DNA of 64,000 nucleotides from Phlegmacium glaucopus (GCA_015039465.1 MU130382.1:602386-666385), one strand, 5' to 3'; positions 25,343 through 39,536 are shown, numbered from the stretch's first letter. Numbers and translations: made by a program. The notes: generated from the letters alone by a model not told the origin.

Positions 25343-25852
25343 CCCGCTATCCTTCTCACTCATTCTCAAGCTGGGCAGTTCGGTTGGATCTTAGCTGACG
25401 CAAGGCCTTCCAAAGTCAAAGCAATCATCGCTATCGAACCAATGGGACCTCCCTTCACAAACGCCATCTTCCCTCCTCTCGCCCCAGCTCGACCTTACGG
25501 CTTAACGGAAATCCCACTTACATTTTCACCACCTATTCAATCCGCCGCAGATCTTCAACTCCAGGTAGTATCTTCAAGTATCAACTTTACTTGCATCCAA
25601 CAAGCTTCGCCTCCTCGAAACCTTGTTAATCTTGGTAATATTCGTGTATTGGTTGTTACTTCTGAGGCGGGGTATCAGTCGGTGTACGATGAATGTAGTG
25701 TGGAATTTTTGAGAGATGCTGGTGTTTCTGTGGATCATGTTCGGCTTGAGGATGTGGGTATTCATGGGAATGGTCATTTGATGTTTATGGAGAAGAATAA
25801 CTTGCAGATTGCGGATGGGGTTGTGAGGAAGTGGTTGAATGAGGTGTTGTGA
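25343..25852 (+). pseudogene. Alpha/beta-hydrolase fragment lacking its 5' half
   Basis: Begins right after a CCTGCAG acceptor-like site and encodes PAILLTHSQAGQFGWILADA, the nucleophile elbow (HSQAG) of a fungal alpha/beta-hydrolase. IIAIEPMGPPF, a region with RVLVVTSEAGYQSVYDECSVEF and the late His segment GIHGNGHLMFMEKNNLQIAD follow. The C-terminal half is intact and ends in TGA. The N-terminal half of the family (oxyanion loop and lid) is not found in the 1.3 kb upstream; the open frame to the left is unrelated. This is either a 5'-truncated relic or a gene whose first exons are too far or too short to see. I favour a relic. Confidence 0.6.
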
Positions 25853-26283
25853 TAATTCTTTTCGACGGCGTATTGATCTTGAATGACGCAACTTATGTGC
25901 TATCGAAACGCTTCTGTGCTAACATGACTGCCGTAGCTTATCATTTCAGTACTAGAGCACAGGTTTTACTCGAGCCTTGGAATATTACTCCAAGAGAAGT
26001 GGAGCCGCTTTTGTATGCCGAGAAATCGTGCAAGCGGATGGAAATTGTCGAGCGTGTTAGGAGTTTAGGGAGCTTGACAGAATTTATTACGACCAATATG
26101 ACCAAATGAAGAGTATGAAGTTGTTCTCCAATAGAGTAATACTGTAATCTTCATATCGAGGGAGCGATAAAAGAGGAAAGAGACCACCTTTATCAAGGCA
26201 ATAACATGAAACATAAGAAACGAACGGACGAAGTAACTCTATCAAGCTAAATCAACCAACACTGCAGGACCTATTAGTCGTAA
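25853..26283. other. Intergenic, no supported gene
   Basis: An 86-residue open frame at 25849-26109 overlaps the hydrolase stop and has no recognisable domain. The remainder is the 3' flank of SEC27. I annotate nothing here. Confidence 0.5.
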
Positions 26284-29200
26284 TCAGCATATATCATCAC
26301 CAATATGGAAAATAAACAGACTAGAATGAGCTTCCTCACGAGCCGACACTTCCTCCCATCCTTCTTCAAATAATTCAGGGTTTGAAGATGGATCAGCGAT
26401 AATAGCTGCTATTTTGGTTCTGCTTTTAGAGGTGAGTTCTGATTTCCATGCTTGGACTGCTTTTGGTGCTTGACTATACGGATAAATGTCATGAGCGAGA
26501 AGAAACGTGGATGTTGGATAGTGAGCGTACCTCGGAGCGTAGGTTCTGGCAAATAAGGCAGCTTCGGGAGCACGTTGTGTTTTCGTCAATAGGTCGACGC
26601 ATCCCGCGGAATCGCCAAGTTGTAACAGGATAGCGAATGCAAGATTATTCTGGCCTTTCTCCTCTACAAGAATTCAATCAGCACCTCAATCTAAATTATC
26701 CGCAATAGGAACATACCAGCTTTCCCAGCCAACACCTTCAACCCATCTCTATCCCCCACCGCCACCAAAAGTAACATCAAAGCACTTAAATCCCCAGCTT
26801 TCTCAAAACATTCTTTAGCTAAATCGAATCTCCACACTGTCAAAGCGCGATCTCCCAATGCTTTCCATTTGATTTCGGATTCGTTTTCGGGAACTGTGTG
26901 AGTTATTTGGAGCGCTGTGTCTAGGTCATCTAGGGATAGAGCTAGATCAAATTTGTGGTCTGGGTCGGTTGTTATTTGGAGTGCTAGCTCTTTGAGGTCT
27001 GTGGGCAGGGGAAAAGATGTTTAGTGGAGTGTGGGATTAAGAGAAGGAAGAAAGACGTACCACGCGCTTCAAGGAATCGAGCAACTTTGTTAAGTTGGTC
27101 TTTAGGTAACGTAGGAAGTATCTCAGCAGCAGCTTCAGTGTCCCCTCTTAGAATAGCAGTTTGGTACTCTACGACGCTGAGAGAAAGCGCGTAACCGTAG
27201 ATACGGAGGTCTTTGTCTGTTAGGTAGACTCGGTTGTGAGATGGGATGTAGCCAAGGAGGTAGAGAGGTCTGGAGAGTGATTGATTAGATGAACGTTTTA
27301 GAGGAAAAGGGAGAGGGCTTACGTGTCGAAGGGACTGATGGTGTAGGATTCGGAACCGACGAAGTAGCATAGCCGGTTGGAGGTGGTGTAAATGAAGCAG
27401 TCACCAACCCATTTGGCTGTCTTGACGCTGGGGTATTGATGGTTAGGCCCCTTTTGTTAGGTATCAGGAATGAAGCGGCTTACCCTTCTGACACGTCGGC
27501 GACGACTTCAAACGCCTCTTCAACACCTTCATCAGTGATTTCCGCTCCTTCTTCTAGTCTTGCGTTGTAGGCATCTCGATCGAATCGAAGGATGTAGAAA
27601 GAGTCTTCAGCTGTGATGGCCACTAAAGAACCGGTACCAGACCAGAAAACCTAGTTAAAGTCGAAAATTAGACTGACAAGGAGAGGAGCAAAACATTTAA
27701 AGAAACTCACATTCTTCGCTTCAACGTCAATCCGTCTAACAATATCCCCAGACTCCCAATCCCAAAACATCACAAAACCAGCACCTCTAGCACCAAGCAA
27801 TGTTCCACCATGCAAACTCTCCATCGACCAACTTCCCGAACCTTTCATCCCAGTCCCAGGTCGTTCTCGGAAATTCTTATACACTTTAAGTTTAACTTTA
27901 CTCTCCAGAACAGCATATGTGTTCGAATCAGGAGCCCAAGCGAATGAGATACCGTTTCCGAAGCTTTTGTTTCGCCAGGCTAGAGAAGTATAGATGATGT
28001 ATTCACCGTCGCCCACTACTGTGACGAACCGGCCGTTGGGAGAGTGGAGTAGGGATGTGGAGAAAATTTCGGTGGAACCGATTTCTTTGGTTGTGAGAGG
28101 TAGACGGGTGCCGTCTGTAAATGAGGTGGATGGGGAAGAGGAGGGGTCAGAGATGGTTTGGAGGTTTCCAGACAGGACGTCGTGGTTGCGGGTATAGATG
28201 AGTTTGCCGGACGGGTCCATGCTAAAGGTTGGTTCGTCCCTGCCGAGCTGGATTTGAGATTATTAGTTTGGTAAAATGGTATTTTAAGAGAATACGGACC
28301 TTGATGACAACGACACCTTCATCGAAGCCTATTGCTACTTCATTGGCGCCTTTGCGGAGTGCAACACACCATGACCGTTCTAAAGCATAGCTGAGCGTGT
28401 TTTCGATGCGATATGTGCCGCTATTCCAAATTTTCACTGTTCCATCTTCACTTCCACTGATGATGATTGGTAGATCGGGATGGAAGACGGCAAAAGAGAC
28501 GTTGTTGGTATGACCTTCCATTGTTTGGACGCAACTCTTGCTGAGATAATCCCAGACCTTGACGGTTTTATCATCGCCTGTAGTCACTAGGTAGGGCTTA
28601 TCTGCGCCTGGGTAAAAGTCTACATAGTTCACGCCTTTGTCGTGCGCTTCCATTGAGAAGTTGGGGGTGGAAGAACCGATAGACCACATTTTGACTGTGC
28701 GGTCGAGGCAGGCGGACAGGAACGTGTTGGCGTCTTTGGGGTTGAAGGCGAGATTCATGATATAATGCGTATGACCTTCGTATACCTGTCAAGAAATGAA
28801 TGCGAAAACGTCAGTGTTTTGGAAACTGAGAAACCCGCGCACTTACTTGGATGTTCTTCCAGCTTTTATCCCAATCCCAAGCTTTGATCGTCATATCATC
28901 GCTTCCAGTCAGCACAATAGAAGCGGTGGGGTGTACCGTCAAACATCGAATATAATCAGGATGGGCTTCAAAAGCAGCGACTTTTTCATGAGTGTTGTAA
29001 TTGAATACCCTAAGCTGGAAATCATCCGAGCCAGCGACGAACCAATTCTTGCGTGCGATGAATTTTACACAACGGACTGGGACTTCTGCTACTTCGAAAG
29101 TTTTGACTATGGCGCCTGTGTCATGGTTGTAGATGTTGACGGTGCCATTGTAGAGTCCTGTGAGAAGCCAGGGTTCTGTGGGGTGGAAATCGACGCCTTT

Positions 29201-29300
29201 GACGCGATCTGACCTGGAAAAGAGCTTCTTCTGTACGATTTGTTAAATATTTTACTCGTCGAATATAGATGGTGGGACATACATTTACTTCAAATAGCAT
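26284..29300 (-). CDS. SEC27: Coatomer subunit beta' (COPI coat)
   Basis: Starts at ATG 29300-29298 with a tiny first exon (MLFE), then KKLFSRSDRVKGVDFHPTEP, a hallmark start for beta'-COP. The first WD40 propeller includes FIARKNWFVAGSDDFQLRVF, FEAHPDYIRCLTVHPT, NLAFNPKDANTFLSACLDRT and SGSEDGTVKIWNSGTYRIE. The second propeller follows (RNHDVLSGNLQTI, DGEYIIYTSLAWRNKSFGNG, VFWSGTGSLVAITAEDSFYI). The alpha-solenoid C-terminus ends around LFEEGWEEVSAREEAHS. Beta'-COP binds dilysine cargo tails in retrograde Golgi-to-ER vesicles. The extreme C-terminus is uncertain: a weak donor after EEAHS and an acceptor near 26276 could move the stop slightly left. Several short introns. Confidence 0.92.
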
Positions 29301-29664
29301 CGGCTGGTGAGCAACGTGGTCAAAAAGTATTATGAGTTATCCTTGGACATAAGCACGGTTGCAATCAAAATAAATCTGAGTCTACTTACTTAATTTTAAT
29401 TAATTAGTTGGCGTAATTACATAATTAGCACAAACTCTTCAACGGTCAGACTCATACATATTTTCTGAGGGCCTCGTCGACCTTGTCTCATCCTCAGGCT
29501 CTGTCACAATTTGCCCCCCTAACGATGCCATCCTTCAATACGATGTGGATGGGTCTGTGGGACGAGCCCAAGGAAGCAGTGGATAGCATACGAGATTTAC
29601 AGCTCTGCCTACGCTCTTTTCGCCGAGCCAGTCCTTCGCGTTCGGAAATAGAACATCTCACCAT
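29301..29664. other. Intergenic upstream of SEC27 and of the GH47 relic
   Basis: The first 130 bp are the SEC27 promoter side, very AT-rich near 29395. From 29483 an open frame leads into the GH47 relic, but its first 60 codons do not resemble the family, so I leave it out of the relic. Confidence 0.45.
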
Positions 29665-30665
29665 TGTCGCTACTGCCGACAGTGGTTACGAGTACCTCCT
29701 CAAACAATGGATTCAAAGTGGTGATCCCCAAAGCTCGTAAACGATGTACGTATTATAACTTAAGCCTATCCGGTCACATCCTCTCTCAACTCATTTAACT
29801 TTTTTAGATATCACATCAGCTAAAGGAATGATCGACAATCTTGTCTATCGGACTCCAACATGTGGTCTTCTCTACGCCGGCGACACCGCACGAGGTTCAC
29901 TCGACCACCGTCTCGAACATCTCATGTTACCTCCCTGGAGTACTCGCTTCAGGAGCATTGACACTCCCTGATACTGAGCTCTGTCCCAAACCCATAAATG
30001 GGCTGCCCATGGTCTTGCGTATACCTGTGCTGTTTCGTATGCGGATCAGAAGATGGGTTTAGGTCCTGATCAGATGACGATGCCAAAGGAGAGAAGGACG
30101 GTGGATGGAAGTGGTTGACGAATGAGAGTCGGCAAGAAGATAAGGTGACGTTCCACCTGGAATGGGAGAACCAGTGTCTGAGAAAGACGCTGGAAAACAA
30201 AACCATTCATCATGGCCAACAGACCCGAGGTAATAAAAAAAACTTTTTTTTATCGCCCTCTTCTTCTCGGTTGCTGATGTTTCCCCCCCCCTTTTTTGAC
30301 AGACTGTTGAGAGTATTTTCATTATGTGGAGAGATGTTAAATAGAGAGAATATGGTTATGCCATTTTTCAAGCTATCGAAAAATATACACGTGCAGAATA
30401 TGGCTATGCAAGTATTAATGGAGGACATGCCAAGGTAAATTGTCCACGTTTAATCTCCCTTATTACCATGAAAAACCCTTTGTGTTAACTTTTTTTCTTC
30501 TTTGTTAGTTGGTTCCGAGCTGAAACATTAAAATATCTATGCCTTCTCATCGATGGTACTAAGTCGACCACATTGGATAAATGGGTGTTCAATACGGAGG
30601 CGCATCCCCTCCTGGTGTTTTCGTGGACGGCAGAGGAGCGAAAAGCTTTTGATATTGAGATATAA
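29665..30665 (+). pseudogene. Decayed GH47 alpha-1,2-mannosidase (C-terminal half)
   Basis: Successive frames carry clear class I mannosidase segments: ATADSGYEYLLKQWIQSGDP, TSAKGMIDNLVYRTP, GLLYAGDTARGSLDHRLEHL, CYLPGVLASGALTLPDTELC, HKWAAHGLAYTCAVSYADQK, ETVESIFIMWR, YAIFQAIEKYTR and [18 protein letters not shown], ending near [20 protein letters not shown]. The frame changes between several of these: +1 near 29737, about -2 near 29925, another near 29990. A TAG at about 30340 replaces a Tyr codon after DVK. The segment between the YASIN block and WFRAETLKY is shortened, and the catalytic N-terminal half is missing. The intact enzyme trims Man9 N-glycans in the ER/Golgi. This copy cannot make an active enzyme. 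Confidence 0.88.
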
Positions 30666-30827
30666 ATACTTTAGTTGGTTTTTATTTTACATTTCGAGGA
30701 GAATGTTGAAGCCCTAGAGAAAGCGTGCGGTGGATGGAAACTTGGAAGGAATGTTGTTTTTGTTTTTTTATCAAGTAACGCCCCCCCTCCCCAGGATTGA
30801 AAAAAAAGTATACCAAGGGTCCACTTT

Positions 30828-33056
<2,229 letters not shown>

Positions 33057-33332
33057 AGTATCTATGCTTTGGATGATGGTGCGTATTGGCAGACCAACCG
33101 TGAGTTATTTATCCGATAATCGGTGAGAATCAGAAGCTCAAGCTTTTCGGCAGGATCTTGAAGCTTTTGATTTATCCTTCCTGAGGTAGAAGACAATATG
33201 CTCAAGCTCCTTGCAAGGTCAATGAATGGTAAATAGAATAATGATTACTACTACTAATCTTATCAGGGGTATATACGGGATTTAGATTACGATATAAATT
33301 ATTAAATAAATCGAATAACGAAAGTTGGACCT

Positions 33333-34163
33333 CTATATTGTAGCCGGAAGGGCGTCAATGCTTCCTTTCAAATCGCGCAAAAATTTCCACGAATCTAAAA
33401 CACTCTCGGGACATCGAGGGCAATCCGCCGCCCTCGCCGCCCTGAACAAAAAATCCATCCCAAAAATCACATCCGTCGTCGGTCTCACAGCCAGTTCCGC
33501 CTTTGCTGCCTTCTCAAATTCGAACCACCATTTAGGAGAACCATCAAACGTGTACACATTCCCGTTACATTGCATGCATTTGATGTTCTCGGGAATCTGG
33601 ATGAGGTTCTGGGCGGCCCTTGACCGCTGACGATGGAAGTTGAGGAGTAGGTGATAGGAGTATCCCGTGACGGATTTCAAGTCTTCAATGGTAGATGCGT
33701 CGAGAAAGTTCATGCTCAGCGTATATCGCGAAGCGATGTTCATCTCTTCTTCAAGATCATAGCGGCAAGCCAAGGCGTATACGCGGATTGGAGATATTTG
33801 TAAGAAGTGTGGTGAAATGAGAAGTTTTCGAAGGGAGTGGACGACAGTCATGAAGTCGTACTTGATCGCCGCGCCGAGAACGGGAGTGAGTGCCTCAAAG
33901 GAACTTATGGCGGGGTCAGGTATGGGGTAAACCAATCGCAACAAGGTGTCTAGCACATTGCTCGATTCGGAGACAGGGATGATCGGCCGTTCGTCAGCAG
34001 GGGTTATATCGCCTTGAGGAAGAGTGAACATGTCGTGGAAGAAAGGGGACGCCGCAGCGAGAATGCAGCGATGAACACAAAATTCATTGGTAAAACCTTC
34101 GTCAGTTGTTTGTAGGATGACATCGGCGTCTTCAGAGTCGAAGCGGTAATCTGGGGAAGACAT
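33333..34163 (-). CDS. BTB/POZ domain protein
   Basis: Single-exon 276-residue protein. The N-terminal BTB fold is clear: DADVILQTTDEGFTNEFCVH, then RCILAAASPFFHDMF, IIPVSESSNVLDTLLRLVYP and LGAAIKYDFMTVVHSLRKLL. The C-terminal half has CMQC and CPRCP pairs, possibly a small metal site or simply conserved cysteines. Agaricomycetes carry many such stand-alone BTB proteins. They may act as Cullin-3 adaptors or dimerising regulators, but the target of this one is unknown. It lies between the P5C dehydrogenase promoter (277 bp) and PPIL4 (217 bp), all on the minus strand. Confidence 0.85.
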   Translation of the reverse strand: MSSPDYRFDSEDADVILQTTDEGFTNEFCVHRCILAAASPFFHDMFTLPQGDITPADERPIIPVSESSNVLDTLLRLVYPIPDPAISSFEALTPVLGAAIKYDFMTVVHSLRKLLISPHFLQISPIRVYALACRYDLEEEMNIASRYTLSMNFLDASTIEDLKSVTGYSYHLLLNFHRQRSRAAQNLIQIPENIKCMQCNGNVYTFDGSPKWWFEFEKAAKAELAVRPTTDVIFGMDFLFRAARAADCPRCPESVLDSWKFLRDLKGSIDALPATI

Positions 34164-34380
34164 GGGTGAAAAAAAAGGGAGGGTAAACTATAAACAACGC
34201 CCAATGTCAGTGACCGTGTTATAAGGAGCGGAAGGCAGTGGTTGACGCCTCGTAACCACAAGGAAATATATTCAGATCTATCAGTTGGCAAAGCACTAGG
34301 AACGAATCTAACTTTCGGCGGCACACGAACTTTAAAATGGAGCTCACAGCATTGCAAACATAAAAAAACAAGCACAATTA

Positions 34381-35930
34381 CTATCTCCCGTCTCGACCAG
34401 AGCGTCTCTCTCTGCTCCTGCTCCTTTCACGATCGTAATCCCTATCTCTCGCCGAGTCCTTATGCCTCGATGGTAGCGGAGATTTTGAGCGTTTCCTACG
34501 ACGTTCTCGTGAATAGTCCTGGTCCCGACTGCGGCTTCGTTTACGACGGCGCTCGGATTCGCGATCAGATGGTACATCAAATACCATGCCATAAGCATTT
34601 GAATGGGGTCTAGTGGATTGGCTCTCATCCCGGTATCGACGTGTCATTTCCAGGTCGTCACGGCCCGCAAAACCAGATCGGCTCTTGTCTGTGACTCGTT
34701 TCGGACCTCGGGTGATGTTATTTGACCATGAATTATTGAGTCGAGCTACGGACTGCGAGCTAGAAGGAGGCTAAGTTAGGTTCTGTCAGAGTGAAAATGC
34801 TGTGCTTACAAATCAACCCAAATACGTCGATCGTCAACCAACACATTTTGCATTTTAAAGTATGCCTAAACCTTTGAGTGAGTGGTGATAACTGAAGAAA
34901 AAGTGGACCATGTTTTACCTGTTCAGCATCTTCTCGTTTATCGTATTCAATGAAGGCATACTGGAGAGAATCGCCAGTCCGTTTGTCTCTAATCACTTGA
35001 CAGCTCATGATGAGACCAAACCGTGAAAAGATTAGTTCTAAATCTTCATCTCTTGTTACAGGATTAAGTTTGCAAACAAACAACACGTTCTCTGGGGGTC
35101 GAACGTTGGCGAATGGAAGATCGCCAACCATCTCAAGGGTGAGAGCAGATGCTGCTGCTGCCTTTTCCCGTCGAATGCGTTCCTCCTCTTCCTCCGGAAG
35201 AGTGGCGAGAGGATCTTCATCCTCGGCAATCCGTGTCGAGTTGTCCGGTGGGCGCGTGGGCGACGATGGGGATTTAGAAAAGCCCGGCGGATCGGGAAAT
35301 GGATCATCTAGAGCGAGTTGAGTCTTCGTAAAGCGAGCGGAAACAAAAGAAAGGTACCAAGTATGACGACATGCCTTATTCGTACATCCTTGAACGGCCG
35401 TCCATCTTGATCCACGAAGACTTCATTCAACTTATCCAACGTCTCCAGTCCTTCGACCACATGTCCGAACACTGCGTGCTTGCCGTCCAGGTAATCGATA
35501 TTGTCGCCAAGTGTGATGAAGAACTGACTTCCACAACCACCTTTGTGGTTCTCTAATGCAGGTGCAACGGCCATGGATACCGTGCCTTTGTGTTTATGCT
35601 TCAATGTTGGTAGGATCTCGGGTGGGAAGTAGCGTGAAGAAGGGTCGGAAGAATCGTTGGCGATAGATGACCAAATAGATTGACCACCTGTGCCAGTCGC
35701 AGTGGGATCTCCGGCTTGGGCCAGAAAATCTTTTGATACTGTATATATAAAAGGTTGAAAATTCTGGCAAAAATTGTCGGGACAAAATGAGACCAACCAT
35801 TGAAGAAGGCGTTCAAGTTGTAATAGTACGCTTTACATAACTTCAAGAAGTTCTCGCAAGTTTTAGGGCAGGACTCTACCTCGAGGTCGATGACAATATC
35901 CCCAAGGGATGTTTCAAATAGGACCGACAT
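34381..35930 (-). CDS. CYP6: Cyclophilin-RRM peptidyl-prolyl isomerase (PPIL4/CYP6 type)
   Basis: Starts [20 protein letters not shown] (ATG 35930-35928). The cyclophilin-like domain continues with [68 protein letters not shown] and [15 protein letters not shown]. After an acidic linker ([17 protein letters not shown]) comes an RRM with [40 protein letters not shown] and the spliced end [20 protein letters not shown]. The tail is an Arg/Ser-rich, spliceosome-style region ([16 protein letters not shown]). This domain order defines the nuclear PPIL4 group. A divergent sequence at the catalytic site is usual for the group, so isomerase activity is not assured. Confidence 0.92.
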
Positions 35931-37280
35931 CCCTTATAAATGGGAGGTAGACGGGGGAGATGCAAGAAATAGAGAGCTAAATCTGTCGAACAGGAATGAG
36001 TCAGGAGGCGAACAAAGTTGTCAAAGGATGAGCGACTGTTACTGCATCAAACGTGAGAGACAGTTGTAATAGGCGATGGAGAAGGATAGGTAGACGCTTC
36101 AAACGCGAGTGACCACAAATAATTCATTGTTTGGACGAGAAGCTCTTGTCACTCGCGTTTACGGTCCTGTCCAAGTCCTGTCCTCCGCACAAATTCGATA
36201 AGAGCAGAGTCTATTGATGTACGTCACCTCTATACCTCAGATCCAGCCAAAACTAACCCTGTTTTACCGTCCACAGCAACGACAACGATCCTGCGTGAAT
36301 GAATATATGCGTTTTTTTCAGGTTCAAATAATTCGTTTATCTTGAATAACCACACTGGATCATGCCAACCATTCTATTCGACGGAAATCATACACGCCTC
36401 ACTATGCACGCAACAATGTAAAGCCGAAATGCACGAATATACGTTCGAGTTAATTGATGTAAGAATTATACTTCGTTTTCTGCCCAAGGCTGACTGTAAC
36501 ATTCAAATTCAAGACTTATGGAAGGCATTTATGGAAAACAGCCATTGAATGTTTGGCCCTATTCCAACATCCTTCAATCGATGTAGTGGTTTCTTCTTCG
36601 TTTGGTTATCGTCGGAGCAATGAGTAAATGGGCCATGGATGTGGAGGATCCTCTTTCCAGGGCGACAAACGACTTCCCTAAACGTGGCATTCTTGTAAAC
36701 GTCCAAACCACACTCTGTAACCTTTCCTTTGACTAAACTTTACTCACTTGTTCCTAGCGTAGCATCATTCCGACATAGGTGTGGAACTCTGTTAGCCGGA
36801 TGCAGGCAGATGTGCGACTCAAAATTTTAGTCGGGGTGAGCGTTTAATTTTTGTTTGCATACTTGCATTTGAACCCACTGTGGATCCAAGTTTGTCAGCG
36901 GACGCGTCTATGGGATGCGTGCGCAGATGAATGCAAGATGAAACCAAGAAGCTTTCGATGCTGGAACGGCCCTTGCAGTACCAGTACTCGTCCTTACAAT
37001 TGATGCCTGATCACGATATCATTTCTGAATGTGTCGGCCACTTGTGAGTTAGATTTGAAGTTGAATTTCGTGATCTGAACACAAACGCTACAAACAAAGG
37101 CGCACAGAAACGGCCTAGCATGCACTGGATGGCCTCGACCGTGATTTTCCGCGTGGACTTGGAATACCTTTAACTTTGATATCGATTTGCCGTATTCTGG
37201 CACTAAGTAGTACTTCCTAGATGGACCTTGTTCAGAGCGAGATAGTCAATCGTCACATGATCAGTTGAAGTCATCAATCA
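35931..37280. other. Divergent intergenic region with an inverted repeat
   Basis: About 1.35 kb between PPIL4 (minus) and the DUF1992 gene (plus). It carries a perfect 13-bp inverted repeat at 36101-36113 and 36148-36160, annotated separately. Short open frames at 36342-36548 and 36994-37203 show no family resemblance. Confidence 0.5.
36101..36160. repeat. Perfect 13-bp inverted repeat with 34-bp spacer
   Basis: AAACGCGAGTGAC at 36101-36113 is exactly mirrored by GTCACTCGCGTTT at 36148-36160. It lies about 170 bp upstream of the PPIL4 start codon. The core ACGCGA resembles an MCB/E2F-like cell-cycle box, but this is only suggestive. Confidence 0.7.
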
Positions 37281-38829
37281 ATGAATGTTTCTTTAACATT
37301 ACACATGCGCCCACTCAACTCACTCTGGCAGCTTTCAGTTCCCAGACGATCTCTGATCAACTGCCGCCGCTGCTCAGACTATCAACCACGAGCAAGTTAC
37401 ACCTCCAAAGCTTCTTCTGCAGACTCTGCACACAGCGCCAGTGCAAAACTTTTCGCCGATGCACAGCGGGAAGAAGCAGAGTCAGAGCAATATGTCGAGG
37501 CAAACTCTAAATCGAGTCAATTGCCCTTCCTAGAAAGGCAGCACGAAAACTGGACTGGCGATGAAAGTATTCAGGATTCGGTGCTACGTATGTTGGTAGA
37601 CAAGTACAAGCCCCTTCGGACAGGTTCTATCCAATCTGCTGATCAGAAATTGAAACGAGCTCCTCCGCAGGTATCACTGACGAATACTATCGCTCTTGTT
37701 CCTCTGAAACCTTCTACGGGGTCTTGGGCTAACGAACCTCTGTTGCCTTCGATCCCAGGTCATCAACCATGGCAAACACAATTCAAGGCCCCTTCTCATC
37801 ATCTTTCATCTATCAAATTGGCTCATATTCCTCCTCCTATATCTGCTCGACCGCCAAGTGCTCTTCCTATAGATGAACGGGCACGGAAATTGGAAAAAGA
37901 GAACCAGAAACGAACGCAACAAGCTGGAAGATTAACACGAGCAAAAGAATCAACCCTGGACTATCGTTTGGGTATCAAAGAAGCCCGTGGGCCTATCCGG
38001 CGCCCAAATCCCGTCAGTGTCAAAGGATGGGCAGCTTTGATAGAGGATAAGATCGAGGTGAGACTCGCTAAGCCTCAATCCTTTCTTCATTTTTCCTAAT
38101 GCTCACACACACCCCATGCCAGAAAGCTCGAAAGGCCGGACTATTTAATTCTATCAAGGGAAGAGGTCAGCCCCTGGTTCAATCAATGGATGAACGCAAT
38201 CCTTTCATAACTCGAGAGGAATTCCTGATGAATCGGATCGTTCAGCGAAATGGCGCTGCTCCTCCATGGGTTGAAGTTCAAGGGGGTAAGTATGAACAGT
38301 CATACTTCAACAATTAAAACTTCTGATACCTCCGTCGTATTGATATCTAGAGCTTGACTCAGCACTAAGCACTTTCAGAGAACTCTTACGACAGTCCTGG
38401 ATCCGAAGAGCAATCCGATGCCTAAGTATGGAACACCCTGCAGACATCCTCCACAATCTCACTCTAAATGATATCAAAGTTTTCCGAGACCCCGAGTGGG
38501 TAAAACGAGAGAAAGCCTACCACGAGACTGCTATCGCCGAACTCAACTCTCATGTACGCAAGTATAACGGTGTCGCACCTTACGCTGTTCGCCGTGCATA
38601 CTACACACGTGAAATGGAGATCCAGAGGCTCTACGACGACGACTGCGCGAAGGATATTCTGCGTGCCATCGCTGAACGTGCCCAAGAACCAGGATTTCTT
38701 GGTGGCTCTACCAGCCAAGGTCCAGGCAGGGGTCCAATCATTGGTTCAAGGGCTGCCCACACAGACCCTGGGGAGAAACTGTCTTTCCTACACTGGCTTC
38801 GTAGTCTATTCAGAAGTTGGTTTTCGTAG
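37281..38829 (+). CDS. DUF1992 (DNAJC28-like) mitochondrial protein
   Basis: Three exons (37281-38057, 38123-38285, 38351-38829) give 472 residues. The more likely start is the second Met (37305): MRPLNSLWQLSVPRRSLINC is Arg/Ser/Leu-rich without acids, as in a mitochondrial presequence. The middle is disordered. The DUF1992 core spans the introns: WAALIEDKIE, KARKAGLFNSIKGRGQPL, NPFITREEFLMNRIVQRNGA, APPWVEVQG and the spliced ELDSALSTFRELLRQSW. This IE-x-x-I..KA-x-x-G.F-x-x-x-x-GRG..NP-x-x-x-x-x-E-x-x-MNRI pattern is diagnostic. The family is shared with bacteria and has no settled function. In metazoa it occurs fused to a J-domain, which I do not see here. Confidence 0.85.
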
Positions 38830-39536
38830 GCCATGGGTACACTGTGGACGTGTCTTTATTTAACAAGACAATCCTGTGGTTCGGTCGGTTCAAGTTGCCC
38901 TCATCCCTTCACTTCCGGATTTCGGAATTCAACCACTTAGCAACCACCCATCTAGATCATGCATCGCTTGTACGATTTTATATCCTACCAGACGTCCGGA
39001 TCTTGATGGGTCAGGCTACAGGCATGCTTGAACTCGAGTATTACTTATTGGCACGCCGACACAGCCTTAGAGCAATCTACAAATCCACAATCCCTCATCC
39101 AGATACAACTTGATTGTACTGGATGCGCACTGCCCAGAGCGCCTCGAGAAGTGCACGAGGGTGTTCTGTTGTTTTACGTCCTCGTGGCTGCGCTGCATGC
39201 CCGACAAGACGACGTGATGCTCAAGCCATGATGCTCAATAGAGTTCGAGGGTGACCTGATTCCAAGTAGCTAGTTTATGAACCCCTGTGTCCTTGTACTT
39301 TGATATCGACATATCCATAATGTTGATGAGTAACCAAGACAAGGACAATACTTCTTTCTCTCTCTTTTTGTTCGGTCAACATAGCCGGTCATGAGTGAAA
39401 TTTAAATTATTAATTAATTTGCGTCCGACGCCTCGTGGCATGCCTCACCTTTCGCTGGCCGCAAAATGGGTGGTCTCATCTAATCTTGTCCCATAAAAGC
39501 CGCTGCTTTTCAGTTTTTCATTCTTCATAACCCACC
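38830..39536. other. Intergenic, no supported gene
   Basis: About 700 bp. Open frames at 38817-39113 and 39028-39231 overlap each other in different frames and show no family signal. The right end is the promoter of the small four-exon gene. Confidence 0.5.
39493..39499 (+). promoter_or_regulatory. TATA-like element of the small gene
   Basis: ATAAAAG in the context CCCATAAAAGCCG lies 38 bp before the ATG at 39537. The distance would give a very short 5' leader. Confidence 0.4.

Noticed and set aside
25849..26109. 86-codon ORF after the hydrolase fragment
   Set aside because: It overlaps the hydrolase stop in another frame and shows no homology or splice partners.
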